DNA from: Streptomyces sp. SID12488
Lineage (GTDB): Bacteria > Actinomycetota > Actinomycetes > Streptomycetales > Streptomycetaceae
Direction: 5' to 3'
Assembly (NCBI RefSeq): GCF_010548275.1
Contig: NZ_JAAGLT010000015.1
Span: 124,001-188,000, forward strand
Length of the DNA stretch: 64,000 nt
The notes under the pieces are model-generated. The model made no database searches and was not told where the DNA came from. It saw nothing but the letters and a program-made list of their open reading frames with translations. Both the position numbers and the translations under genes were made by a program. Shown here in pieces: positions 1 to 6,978 of this stretch; position 1 is the stretch's first letter; each line of letters starts with the position of its first letter.

Positions 1-103
1 ATCCGTCCGCGCCGGCGTTGACCGCGTCCAGGACGGTCACCACGGGCGGGCCGACGCACGGGGTCGGGTCCTGCGGATGAGCGGCGGGGCAACGGGCGTC
101 CAT
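1..103 (-). CDS. Small AICE-associated protein, partial (N-terminus only)
   Basis: An ATG at 103-101 opens a frame that stays open to the window edge. It encodes at least 34 residues beginning MDARCPAAHP and continuing with a Cys/Pro-rich stretch and VTVLDAVNAGADG. I recall small proteins with this kind of N-terminus in Streptomyces pSAM2-like elements; their function is unknown to me. The start lies 2 bases after the stop of the upstream 105-aa gene (stop at 108-106), so it is probably the next gene of the same leftward operon. The C-terminus lies outside the window. The gene assignment is fairly likely from spacing and composition; no function is proposed. Confidence 0.6.
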   Translation of the reverse strand, partial: MDARCPAAHPQDPTPCVGPPVVTVLDAVNAGADG

Positions 104-105
104 GC

Positions 106-423
106 TCACCACCACCCCGACGCCTTCTTGGCCGCCTTCTCGCGGGCAGCTTCCGTGATGAGTCGTTGCTTCTCGCCGTGCAGGGCGGCCAGTTCGGCCG
201 TCAGCCGCATCTCAGCGTTGGCGGTGGTGGTGTCGATCTGCTGCTCGGCACGGGCGGTGCTCTTGCCGCGTACGACCTTGTAGGAGCCGCCGGCGATGGC
301 GCGGGCCATGGCCCGACGCTCCGCACCGTTGAGCGGCCACGACTCGCCCCGCTTGACCGCCGTGAGCTTGGCGGCGGCCTTGTGTATCTCGCGGTCCAGA
401 CGGCGGATCTCGGACTTGGACAC
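106..423 (-). CDS. Hypothetical 105-aa charged helical protein of an integrative element
   Basis: The GTG start at 423-421 lies 2 bases after the stop (428-426) of the upstream RRQRL gene, which implies translational coupling. The 105-aa product is hydrophilic and rich in Ala, Arg, Glu and Lys. It has a predicted helical N-terminus (SEIRRLDREIHKAAAKL) and a second long helical stretch near residues 68-100, with no signal peptide or membrane segment. It is the fifth gene in the leftward run of element genes, followed closely by the partial gene at the window edge. I do not recognise a family with known function. Its position between the RRQRL protein and replication-side genes suggests an accessory role in AICE maintenance or transfer; that is inference from context only. 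Confidence 0.7.
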   Translation of the reverse strand: MSKSEIRRLDREIHKAAAKLTAVKRGESWPLNGAERRAMARAIAGGSYKVVRGKSTARAEQQIDTTTANAEMRLTAELAALHGEKQRLITEAAREKAAKKASGWW

Positions 424-425
424 GG

Positions 426-818
426 TCAGCCCTCTTTCGGGGTCGGCTCGGGGAAGGCGCACAGGACGCACATGCCGAGCGACGTCGGCATGCAGTAGCT
501 GTAGATGACCTGGCAGTTGGGGCAGGTGCGGCGGGCCAGCATCGCCAGCGCGAGCGCACCCCACTTCCGGGACGTCATCGGCCGCACCGGAAGCGCGAGG
601 TCGATCCGGTAGAGGTAGGCGACGCGCACCCCGCCGGCTCGCCGGTTGACGCGCATGACCTGCGCAGCTATCGGCTGGCCCCCCGGACGCAGTCCCCGCG
701 CCCGTAACTGTCGGCGGGTGGCGAACTGCTCGTCGTCGGGAACGAACTTCCAGGGGAAGGTGGGGATGCCGTACCGGGCGCCGGTCGGGTCGAAGCACTT
801 GCCGTAGGCGGCGGACAT
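426..818 (-). CDS. RRQRL motif-containing zinc-binding protein (AICE family)
   Basis: This 130-aa protein carries a motif near residue 34 (ATRRQLRARGLRPGGQ) matching the RRQ(R)L signature that names a family found in Streptomyces integrative elements. A C-terminal cluster of cysteines, TCPNCQ then YC and CVLC between about residues 97 and 122, looks like a four-Cys zinc site. The N-terminal half contains aromatic residues typical of the family. Its molecular role is unknown; members are usually encoded between the spread gene and the replication genes of pSAM2-type elements. Its ATG at 818-816 touches the stop of the SpdB-like gene (last base 818), so the two are coupled. The family call is good; any DNA- or RNA-binding function is inference from the zinc motif and basic stretch. 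Confidence 0.8.
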   Translation of the reverse strand: MSAAYGKCFDPTGARYGIPTFPWKFVPDDEQFATRRQLRARGLRPGGQPIAAQVMRVNRRAGGVRVAYLYRIDLALPVRPMTSRKWGALALAMLARRTCPNCQVIYSYCMPTSLGMCVLCAFPEPTPKEG

Positions 819-1678
819 CAGGCGACCCGCTTCCAGGCGGCCCTGAGGCGGACCTCGGATGCGGAGTGGCCGGCCGCCCGGAAGCGGATGGCCATCTCCC
901 GGTAGGACAGGGCGGGCGTCTGGCTGTGGCGGATCTCGTCGACCAGGTCGTCAAGCTCCTGGTCGGTGAGTGCGGGTACCGCTTCCAGCGAGCGGGCTGT
1001 GATGGGTTGGGTGGGTCCCCAGACGGGGAGTTCCCAGCGGGGTGTGACGTCGGGTGTGACGCGGCTCGTCACGCTGGTCAGCGCCCTGCCGGTGTCGTCT
1101 CCCTGACGCGCCGCTTCCAGCGTCGACCAGGCGCCGGCAAGGGATTTGGCGGTCTTTGCCTGGACGCGTGCGACGCGGGCCCCGGCGTGCGTCACGGCCG
1201 TCAGCCGCGTCTCCTCGGTCGCAGCCTCAGCCCGCAACCGGGCACGAGCAACGGCCGCTTCATCACGGGCCTCTTGCTGGATACCCCGGATCGCTCCGAG
1301 CGCGGACTGAGTCAGCGCTGTGCGCTCCCACAGTCCGTGCACAAGCCACAAGGCCTTCGCCGCGATCGGCAGCCACGCCACGGCAAGCCACGCGCCGGCG
1401 CCCTGCTCTGCGGTGAGCGCGTGGGCGACAAGGACACCAGCCGCGACCAGACCGAACGACCAACCGACGGCGGTCACGATGCGGTTGTGGTCCCCTTGCG
1501 CGGCGAGGCGGCGCTCGTAGGCGAGGGTAGCCAGCCACCCTCCGTCGATGCCGAGACCGACGACCAGCGCGACCGGCCACGGCACCGCCGTCCCGAGCCA
1601 CATCATGACCACGGCCAGGGTGAGGACCATGGACACCGCCGTCATCGCGACAGCGGGCAGAACGGTCTTGGCCTTCAT
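818..1678 (-). CDS. SpdB-like plasmid/AICE spread membrane protein
   Basis: The 286-aa product has four hydrophobic segments in its first about 115 residues (roughly 5-30, 35-55, 65-90 and 95-113). A long Ala/Arg/Glu-rich coiled-coil-like cytoplasmic region follows (about 120-185), then a C-terminal tail with a helix-turn-helix-like stretch (YREMAIRFRAAGHSASEVRLR). This architecture is that of SpdB/SpdB2 proteins (DUF2637-like membrane part), which help conjugated DNA spread between mycelial compartments in pSAM2, pIJ101 and SLP1 families. The start ATG overlaps the TGA of the upstream PycTM-like gene by four bases (ATGA). The family assignment rests on topology and neighbourhood. The C-terminal HTH-like stretch also resembles tails seen in other AICE Spd proteins. 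Confidence 0.8.
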   Translation of the reverse strand: MKAKTVLPAVAMTAVSMVLTLAVVMMWLGTAVPWPVALVVGLGIDGGWLATLAYERRLAAQGDHNRIVTAVGWSFGLVAAGVLVAHALTAEQGAGAWLAVAWLPIAAKALWLVHGLWERTALTQSALGAIRGIQQEARDEAAVARARLRAEAATEETRLTAVTHAGARVARVQAKTAKSLAGAWSTLEAARQGDDTGRALTSVTSRVTPDVTPRWELPVWGPTQPITARSLEAVPALTDQELDDLVDEIRHSQTPALSYREMAIRFRAAGHSASEVRLRAAWKRVA

Positions 1679-2121
1679 GCCGCACCCCCCACCGCGAGCA
1701 CAGCGGCGACGATGAGCAGGGCGCCGCCGACGCAGGTGAGGTCGACCGCGCGCTTGAGGCCGGTGAACTTCGCCACCGCGATCCGGGACAGACCCGCGAT
1801 GTCCGCGCCGATGTCCTCAGACAGGGCGGCGGCGATCTGCTCGGCGGTGAGCGTGGCCCACAGAGGGAACCCGCGCCCGCCGCTCAGGTTCGGGCGTACC
1901 GACCGCAGCAGCAGACCCGCCGCCGCGACCAGCGCGAGGATGCCCGTACCGCCGATGGTGAGGGCGGCGGTGTTGAGGGGGAGGTCGCGGGCGACGGTCC
2001 AGGTGCCGGCCAGGACCGCACCGACGAACGCCAGCAGTAGACCGGTCTTGGTGTCGGTCCGCGCGATCTCTGCTTTCACCTCGGTGTGCGCGGCCGTCAG
2101 GTTCTGTTCGGTGGTCCTCAC
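1675..2121 (-). CDS. Pycsar effector (PycTM/DUF5706)-like two-TM membrane protein in AICE operon
   Basis: The 148-aa protein has an N-terminal helix with the motif AEIARTDTKTGLLLAFVGAV, a TM hairpin (about residues 28-45 and 52-72) and a C-terminal hydrophobic segment (about 126-146). This pattern matches the Pycsar effector TM domain family, whose characterised members respond to cyclic pyrimidine nucleotides. Related proteins are common in Streptomyces integrative elements. The GTG start overlaps the stop of the DUF6284 gene (GTGA), and the next gene is SpdB-like, so it sits in the transfer/spread operon. No uridylate or cytidylate cyclase gene is adjacent. Here it may work as a spread-associated membrane protein rather than a defence effector; that is inference. 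The family call is from recalled sequence pattern. Confidence 0.7.
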   Translation of the reverse strand: MRTTEQNLTAAHTEVKAEIARTDTKTGLLLAFVGAVLAGTWTVARDLPLNTAALTIGGTGILALVAAAGLLLRSVRPNLSGGRGFPLWATLTAEQIAAALSEDIGADIAGLSRIAVAKFTGLKRAVDLTCVGGALLIVAAVLAVGGAA

Positions 2122-2384
2122 GCGCCCACCTCCGGAAGGAGCGGCGCGGCGGTGTTGGCCAGTTCGCGGCCGACGGCGAGCACCTTGCGGCGGGCCCGGC
2201 GGAAACGCCGGACGTCCAGCTCGGTGGGGGTGCGGTCCATGGTGGTGATCTGCGCGTCCAGCAGGTCGACCTGCGCGAGGATCAGCGGCATTTCGCGGTC
2301 GATGCCGTCCAGCTCAGCGGCCGTCGGCTCCATCCAGTCGGCGAACGCGGTAACAGTGTCCTGAACAGTGACGATGTGCTTCAT
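2118..2384 (-). CDS. DUF6284 family protein
   Basis: The 88-aa soluble protein begins MKHIVTVQDTVTAFADWMEP and contains a helical region around residues 20-75, with basic residues near FRRARRKVLAVGREL. I recognise the N-terminal pattern as DUF6284, a family that recurs in the spd operon of actinobacterial integrative elements and plasmids. Its function is unknown. The start ATG at 2384-2382 is preceded by a purine-rich stretch, and its stop overlaps the next gene's GTG. The hairpin at 2422-2451 separates it from the upstream 48-aa gene, so it may begin a sub-operon or be expressed through attenuated read-through. Confidence 0.75.
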   Translation of the reverse strand: MKHIVTVQDTVTAFADWMEPTAAELDGIDREMPLILAQVDLLDAQITTMDRTPTELDVRRFRRARRKVLAVGRELANTAAPLLPEVGA

Positions 2385-2421
2385 GGGTCGTGGTCTCCCG
2401 AGAAGGTGTTACGGCCCGAAA

Positions 2422-2451
2422 GCACCCCCGGAGCTGTAACTCCGGGGGTGC
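2422..2451 (-). terminator. Stem-loop between 48-aa gene and DUF6284 gene
   Basis: A perfect 12-bp inverted repeat (GCACCCCCGGAG / CTCCGGGGGTGC) has a 6-base loop. It lies just downstream of the leftward 48-aa gene and about 38 bp upstream of the DUF6284 start. No strong U-tract follows on the minus strand, so it could be a partial terminator or attenuator rather than a full stop. Confidence 0.6.
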
Positions 2452-2474
2452 GCGCCGTTGATGTGGTGGGTTGG

Positions 2475-2621
2475 TCAGCTCGTGCGGCCGTAGGCCTCGT
2501 TCAGCTCCGCCACCGCGTCCGTGCACTCGCCGGACGTGATGCGGTCGTAGACCTCCTGGCCGCTCTTGACGGCCTCGGGGGAGGTCAGGTCGGTCGGCTC
2601 CTGCGGCTTCATGCCGAACAT
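2475..2621 (-). CDS. Small 48-aa element protein
   Basis: An ATG at 2621-2619 is preceded by a good ribosome-binding site (CAGGAG, 6 bases upstream) and opens a 48-aa acidic protein beginning MFGMKPQEPTDLTSPEAV. It ends in a short helical region with a single Cys. The frame is open further upstream, but the longer version has a composition unlike a real protein and no comparable RBS, so the short start was chosen. It is the first gene of the leftward element transcript, downstream of the operator region at 2903-2973. Similar tiny acidic proteins occur at this place in other AICEs. I know of no function for it. Confidence 0.65.
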   Translation of the reverse strand: MFGMKPQEPTDLTSPEAVKSGQEVYDRITSGECTDAVAELNEAYGRTS

Positions 2622-3006
2622 GCGGGACTCCTGACGTGTCCTAGGTGTGGGCCGGCGCCGAACGGATCGGCGGGCCACGTGCCCCTGCCTGCTTTGCTGC
2701 GTACGCCCGTGTGGCCGGGCAGGGACTGAGATTTCGTCGACGGTCATCACCCGGCCGTCGCGGGGGCGGGATTCAAGGTCCCGCCAATGCAAATCACTGT
2801 TCAGTTTTCAAGGAACGACCAGGTCAGGGCCCCACGTAAAGGCGAGCTATCCCGAACCAGCACGGCTACGAAGCAGCCCAAAGAAGGCTCTTCCGATCCG
2901 CTGTCCTAGGACTGCGACCGGCCTGAGAAGACGATGACACGCAGTCCCAGGACTGTCAACAGTCCTGGGACTGTGCTTCACTGGGACGCGTTGAAGGGAG
3001 TTCGGC
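2622..3006. promoter_or_regulatory. Divergent promoter region between element operon and GntR gene
   Basis: This 385-bp non-coding gap separates the leftward element genes from the rightward gntR-ydcF pair. The most evident elements are three related palindromes between 2903 and 2973. On the minus strand a TTGACA hexamer (2959-2954) lies exactly between two of these palindromes and could be a -35 box for the leftward operon; a matching -10 is weak. The AT-rich stretch at about 2785-2815 may also hold promoter signals. Confidence 0.5.
2903..2973. promoter_or_regulatory. Operator array, probable GntR-regulator binding sites
   Basis: Three copies of one palindromic core are visible: GTCCTAGGAC at 2903-2912, AGTCCCAGGACT at 2943-2954 and AGTCCTGGGACT at 2961-2972. 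The last two also form a large inverted repeat with 13-bp arms and a 6-base spacer (2942-2973). They sit 34 bases before the gntR start codon and overlap a possible -35 of the leftward operon. This is the expected place for autoregulation and repression by the adjacent KorSA-like regulator. Binding itself is inferred. Confidence 0.65.
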
Positions 3007-3801
3007 TTGGCACCCAAGTGGCGTGAGCTGGCTGATCGGCTCGCGGAAGAGATCAGGAACGGCGACTATGCGCCGGGGGCTCAGTTGCCCCAGATCAGAG
3101 ACCTTGTCGAGGCTGGGGAGGGCTCCAAGTCCACGGTCCATCAGGCGTACAAAGCGCTTGAGGCCGAGGGACTGGTGACGTCGGTACGCGGACACGGCAC
3201 GGTCGTGCGCCCACGCACCCCGCTCAAGCGGCTCGGGGTTGCGCGGTACGACAAAGCGAAGTGGCGCGATGGCGATGAAGTCGCGTTCATCGCGGACCGT
3301 GTGGCGTCAGGACGTGAATACAAGCGCAATGAGCAGACACAGACCGTGAGCCGCGTCGAGGCGAGCGCTGCCGTCGCCGAAGGGCTCGGCGTCCCGATCG
3401 GCTCCGGGGTGTACGCACGCGCCCGCCTGGTGAAGGAGGGCACCCAACCCACCCACACTCTGACCAGCTACTACCGGCCCGAACATGTCGAGGGGACACG
3501 CATCGTCGACCCCACACCGGGCCCTGCCGGCCGTGGCGGCGGATACAGGGTGCTGTACGACGCGGGTTACGAGATCGACCACATGCGAGAGGCGCTGTTC
3601 GCCCGTGTCCCCACGGCGGACGAGGTGAAGCTCTTGCAGTTGCCGCCGGGCGAACCTGTCGTGGAACTGCACCGCACCACCTACACGGCCGAGGGCACGG
3701 TCGTCGAGTACGCCATCGGCATCCACTCGGCATCGCGCTTCGCATGGGAGTACGACTTCAAGGTTCCGGACTCGGCACAGGACGGAGAGAGTCAGAAATG
3801 A
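3007..3801 (+). CDS. GntR-family (HutC/UTRA) transcriptional regulator of the element
   Basis: A TTG start at 3007, preceded by GAAGGGAG, gives a 264-aa protein. Residues about 3-68 form a winged HTH of the GntR type (WRELADRLAEEIRNGDYAPG, then STVHQAYKALEAEGLVTSV and RGHGTVV). The C-terminal half resembles an UTRA effector-binding domain, with a late LPPGEPVVELHRTTY strand pattern. In pSAM2-type elements the comparable regulator (KorSA) represses transfer and replication genes. The palindromes immediately upstream are likely operators. Its stop overlaps the start of the next gene (ATGA), so regulator and YdcF protein are co-translated. The ligand is unknown. Confidence 0.85.
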   Translation: MAPKWRELADRLAEEIRNGDYAPGAQLPQIRDLVEAGEGSKSTVHQAYKALEAEGLVTSVRGHGTVVRPRTPLKRLGVARYDKAKWRDGDEVAFIADRVASGREYKRNEQTQTVSRVEASAAVAEGLGVPIGSGVYARARLVKEGTQPTHTLTSYYRPEHVEGTRIVDPTPGPAGRGGGYRVLYDAGYEIDHMREALFARVPTADEVKLLQLPPGEPVVELHRTTYTAEGTVVEYAIGIHSASRFAWEYDFKVPDSAQDGESQK

Positions 3802-4460
3802 TCTCGGCACAGGCATGGGCGGACGCCCGACTTCTGTGGGACTACCACCTCATGCACCACGCCCCACGGCCCTGCTCGGTCGCCGTCGGCCTGGGGAGCC
3901 ACGACCTTGGCGTGGCCGATGTGGCAGCGGAGCTGTATCACCAGGGCATGGCCCCGGTGATCGTGTTCACCGGGGCCACCAGCCCTACGACCCGAGCACG
4001 TATGCCGCGCGGCGAGGCCGTCCATTACCGCGAGCGGGCGTTGCAGCTCGGGGTGCCCGACTCCGCCGTATTGCTGGAGCCGCGCGCCACGAACACCGGC
4101 GAGAACATCGAGTTCACGAAGGCGGTACTGGTCGAAGCCGGCATCAAGGCCTCGTCTGTCCTACTCGTCAGCAAGCCGTACGAAGAGCGACGCTCGTACG
4201 CCATGATGCGAAAGCTCTGGCCTGAGGTCGAGGTGGTGTGCGCGTCCAGCCCGCTGGGCTTGGAGGAGTACGCCGACTCCATCGGGAATGCCCGCATGGT
4301 GATCGACATGATCGTAGGCGCCCTGCAACGAGTGCTTGTCTTTCCAGGCTTGGGTCTGGCTATTGAGCAGGTGGTGCCGGAAGCCGCGGTGGCCGCTTAC
4401 GAGCGGTTGTGCGGCGCGGGTTTCACCAGCCGAATCATCCCTGAGGCAACCAGCGCTTGA
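3798..4460 (+). CDS. YdcF family protein (DUF218 domain)
   Basis: The 220-aa protein overlaps gntR by four bases. It has the DUF218/YdcF layout: an early strand followed by GLGSHDLGVADVAAELY, then IVFTGATSPTTRARMPRGEA with a conserved E in the permissive-loop region. Next come LEPRATNTGENIEFTKAVL and VLLVSKPYEERRSYAMMRK, which match the family's T.E...F and SKPYMERR-like motifs. E. coli YdcF binds S-adenosylmethionine; most members have no proven reaction. GntR-YdcF pairs recur in Streptomyces AICEs, so the gene probably belongs to the element. There is no signal peptide or TM segment, unlike the membrane-bound SanA/ElyC branch. Confidence 0.85.
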   Translation: MISAQAWADARLLWDYHLMHHAPRPCSVAVGLGSHDLGVADVAAELYHQGMAPVIVFTGATSPTTRARMPRGEAVHYRERALQLGVPDSAVLLEPRATNTGENIEFTKAVLVEAGIKASSVLLVSKPYEERRSYAMMRKLWPEVEVVCASSPLGLEEYADSIGNARMVIDMIVGALQRVLVFPGLGLAIEQVVPEAAVAAYERLCGAGFTSRIIPEATSA

Positions 4461-4549
4461 GTTAGCGCCGCCCGGTAAGGGCAACGGCAGGCTCATCCCA
4501 GTAGCAATCTTCTTGATTTCTTCGACGATCGGGAAGTCCATTCCATATC

Positions 4550-4585
4550 CAGTAGCCCGCCCGGATCCCGCTGGGCGGGCTACTG
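4550..4585 (+). terminator. Rho-independent terminator downstream of the YdcF gene
   Basis: Inverted repeat arms CAGTAGCCCGCC and GGCGGGCTACTG (12 bp, perfect) flank a 12-base loop. A short T-rich run (GTTTCTTG) follows. It lies 90 bp after the ydcF stop and ends the rightward element transcript. Confidence 0.75.
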
Positions 4586-5063
4586 CGTTTCTTGAGTGCA
4601 TCGAGGGCTTCACCAGCCGCCTCTTGCTGACGGATGTCGCCGACTGCTCTGGCCGTGCGAGCACCCGGCCGTGCTGTGCCGGGCAGACTCCCGGCCCCGC
4701 TCGGGGCTGCGCTCATGTCTTCGGCTCGCGCTGCCTCGGCTGCCCCGATGCCCGCCCACATGTGGATAGGGACTGGGGCCAAGAGTCGAGCAACCGACGT
4801 GCGCGTCCCACTGTTGAAAATATGCCTCCAGCGGGGGATCGGCGGACGCCAGGATGGAGAGGGCATCGTCCGGACTGCGGGCACATCGTGGCGTGCATGG
4901 GTGGGCTCCCCCGCTCCACGGGTGTGTAGGTCGACGACGGACGGGATGGGAGGCGCGGGCTGCTGTTTTCTCCTGGGATCCCTCCGCTGTCCACAAAAGG
5001 ATCGGCAGGAAAGGCATCGTGTGCCAACCTGATCAAAAGCTCGATCGGAAGGCTAGAAGAGTC
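4586..5063. other. Non-coding gap at the element/low-GC island border
   Basis: No frame here has both a credible start and protein-like composition. A minus-strand frame around 4590-4750 looks faintly protein-like (Ala/Glu-rich, ending DALKKR) and could be the eroded end of an old gene. GC content falls towards 5000. No att repeat or tRNA fragment was recognised. Confidence 0.4.
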
Positions 5064-6002
5064 ATGACATTTCCTGAGGACCGTCGGCACCACCTGGCTG
5101 GCGCGTTGACGCACATGGCATCGCGACTCTCTGACCACATTGACCGGGTCGATCATGGCAACGTGGCAGCGATTGACGACCTTGCCGTCACCCTCCGGTC
5201 GCTCGTTGGAGCAGGCAAGGGGAACGCCGTACTACTCACAGCCTGTCGAGTGTTCAGGCTTGATCAACCCACGATTCAAGCTTCACGCGCACCGGCAGGT
5301 TCTGGATCCTACCTGTCAATAGGGTCGATACCTGTAGAGGAACCGGGCGCTACCCTTCATGGGGCCCGAGAATTGAAGCTTTCTAAATGGGTTCAGGAAC
5401 CCGTGCTTCGCTTCACCATGAAATCTGGAACTGTTTCGTACAGTTGGGACAAGTTCATCCGCGAATACGCCAACAAGTGGGGCGGAGCCCATTTTGATTC
5501 TGAGATTCCTGACGAACTCTTCACGATTGACCGACATGCGGCGGCCGGCGTTGTCATGAGTACCTATCTGCTACGCACCGCCGGAGTGGCTGTATGGGGG
5601 ATGGTGCAGAGCGTTCTGACTAAGATCCTTAAACCGAATGCCGAAGCTGGAGAAGTAAAGTTTTTTGCCGCCCCGGGGGCGAGCTCGCCAATGCCCGACT
5701 ACAAGAAACAATGCGGGCAATTGCAGTGGCTTACGCTGTCAACCGACAACATGGATTTCGGCTGGTACGTGGATGACGACAGCCAGCAAAACATTATGAG
5801 GCTATCTTTCGGTGCCATCCCCTACGATATTCACTACCAGTTCGAGGATATCGGCCAGGAAGAGAAATTTAAGCATTCAGTGCCTCAAGGGCCGCGCCAT
5901 GAGTCGCTCGAATCACCTATTGTTGTAGACCCCTCACGTAAAGGTATCGCCACGGGAGTCGCGATATCGATTCAGCAATTGGCGACACTGTCCGGGCGGT
6001 GA
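5064..6002 (+). CDS. Unrecognised 312-aa protein beside the CBASS-like pair
   Basis: An ATG at 5064, after GGCTAGAAGAGTC, opens a 312-aa soluble protein without signal peptide or clear TM segments. A helical N-terminus (about 1-60) is followed by a mixed region containing KFIREYANKWGGAHFDSEIP near residues 130-150. That Asn-Lys-x-Gly-Gly-Ala-His-x-Asp pattern recalls a motif I have seen in uncharacterised bacterial proteins, but I cannot name a domain. The C-terminal half is rich in beta-prone segments. GC is clearly lower than in neighbours, with many A/T third positions, which indicates recent transfer. It converges on the effector gene (end 6127) and is flanked by the element terminator. 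A link to defence is possible from location only. Confidence 0.7.
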   Translation: MTFPEDRRHHLAGALTHMASRLSDHIDRVDHGNVAAIDDLAVTLRSLVGAGKGNAVLLTACRVFRLDQPTIQASRAPAGSGSYLSIGSIPVEEPGATLHGARELKLSKWVQEPVLRFTMKSGTVSYSWDKFIREYANKWGGAHFDSEIPDELFTIDRHAAAGVVMSTYLLRTAGVAVWGMVQSVLTKILKPNAEAGEVKFFAAPGASSPMPDYKKQCGQLQWLTLSTDNMDFGWYVDDDSQQNIMRLSFGAIPYDIHYQFEDIGQEEKFKHSVPQGPRHESLESPIVVDPSRKGIATGVAISIQQLATLSGR

Positions 6003-6126
6003 CCTGACGACAGTGCAGCAGTGGATCCAACGGACGCCAGCAGGCCATCGGTACAAGTGGCGAAGGTGTCGGCCCGAGGGTAGCGATCATCCCAAGTTGC
6101 TTCGGAACGAAGTTGTATGGCGGATT

Positions 6127-6978
6127 TTATGTGGCCAACCTACGGGCCCAAAGTTGGTTTACGTGAGCTCCGTGCCGATTATACAACCAAGTTGGAGTAG
6201 GTGGCGCTCCTGAAGTAGCGACGCAGTAGTCGCCGTAGGCTGAAAGTAGGGCGCCAACTCGGCTCGATCTAAGTTCCTCATCTGTGCAATCTGCGAGCGC
6301 CTCCAGGCGTCGGTCGAGTAGTTCGCTCTTCGAATGAGCCGAATGCCATGCTGCAACTTCCGACCATTGCGTGAAGGCAGCTCCAGATGCCAGGGCAACA
6401 ACTATCAAACGAGCCAAGATTAAGTTCTGCCCATCGGACGCGAGGGGAATGGCCACAAGTACAGCAGTTACTGCGACGACCACAAACCCCCACAGGATTC
6501 TTCCGTAGTAGTCGGCAGCCTCCTTGTACATAAACTTGTTCCAGAATGCGTTCTCCTGGAGGTGGTCGCATAGGCGTCGCATTCCAACAGGAGCAGTACT
6601 AGAAAAATAATTTGGGGGGACTGGTTCGGGAAGTGCCTCTCCCTGCCGGGGCCAAACTCGAATCAGCCAATTATTTAGATCCACTCGCTCCTCGGCCGCT
6701 CCCAGAGCATCTAGCAGCAACCCTCTCGTTCGTCCTTCCTCTCCCTCGTTATGGCGGTTCCCGGCACCCCGCCGAACAGACCACACGTAAACTTGTACGC
6801 CGAGAGCAAGTAATGCCGGAATGTAGGTATAGGGATTTGCAATAAAGATTGACAAGACGCTCAGTAGAAATGTGGCCACCTGAAGCCATCTGCTTCTTCT
6901 GTATAGCTCTCCAGCCTTCTCTAGCTGACTATTGGCCAGAGCGATGATCTCAGAAGACGATAGTTGGGAATTGTTCAC
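6127..6978 (-). CDS. Four-TM effector of S-4TM/SLATT type (CBASS-like effector)
   Basis: This 283-aa protein has four predicted TM helices in two pairs: about residues 31-48 and 51-67, then 161-180 and 186-204. A soluble middle region (70-158) contains PPNYFSSTAPVGMRRLCDHL and QENAFWNKFMYKEA, and a cytoplasmic tail ends in TPTWLYNRHGAHVNQLWARR. This architecture matches SMODS-associated 4TM (S-4TM) putative pore-forming effectors, which respond to cyclic oligonucleotides and disrupt the membrane. The GTG start lies inside the nucleotidyltransferase gene (29-bp overlap), with GGAGG 10 bases upstream, so the pair is co-translated. The codons for LYRRSR include three AGA triplets, extremely rare in Streptomyces. 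The choice between S-4TM and another SLATT subfamily is not settled. Confidence 0.75.
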   Translation of the reverse strand: MNNSQLSSSEIIALANSQLEKAGELYRRSRWLQVATFLLSVLSIFIANPYTYIPALLALGVQVYVWSVRRGAGNRHNEGEEGRTRGLLLDALGAAEERVDLNNWLIRVWPRQGEALPEPVPPNYFSSTAPVGMRRLCDHLQENAFWNKFMYKEAADYYGRILWGFVVVAVTAVLVAIPLASDGQNLILARLIVVALASGAAFTQWSEVAAWHSAHSKSELLDRRLEALADCTDEELRSSRVGALLSAYGDYCVATSGAPPTPTWLYNRHGAHVNQLWARRLAT

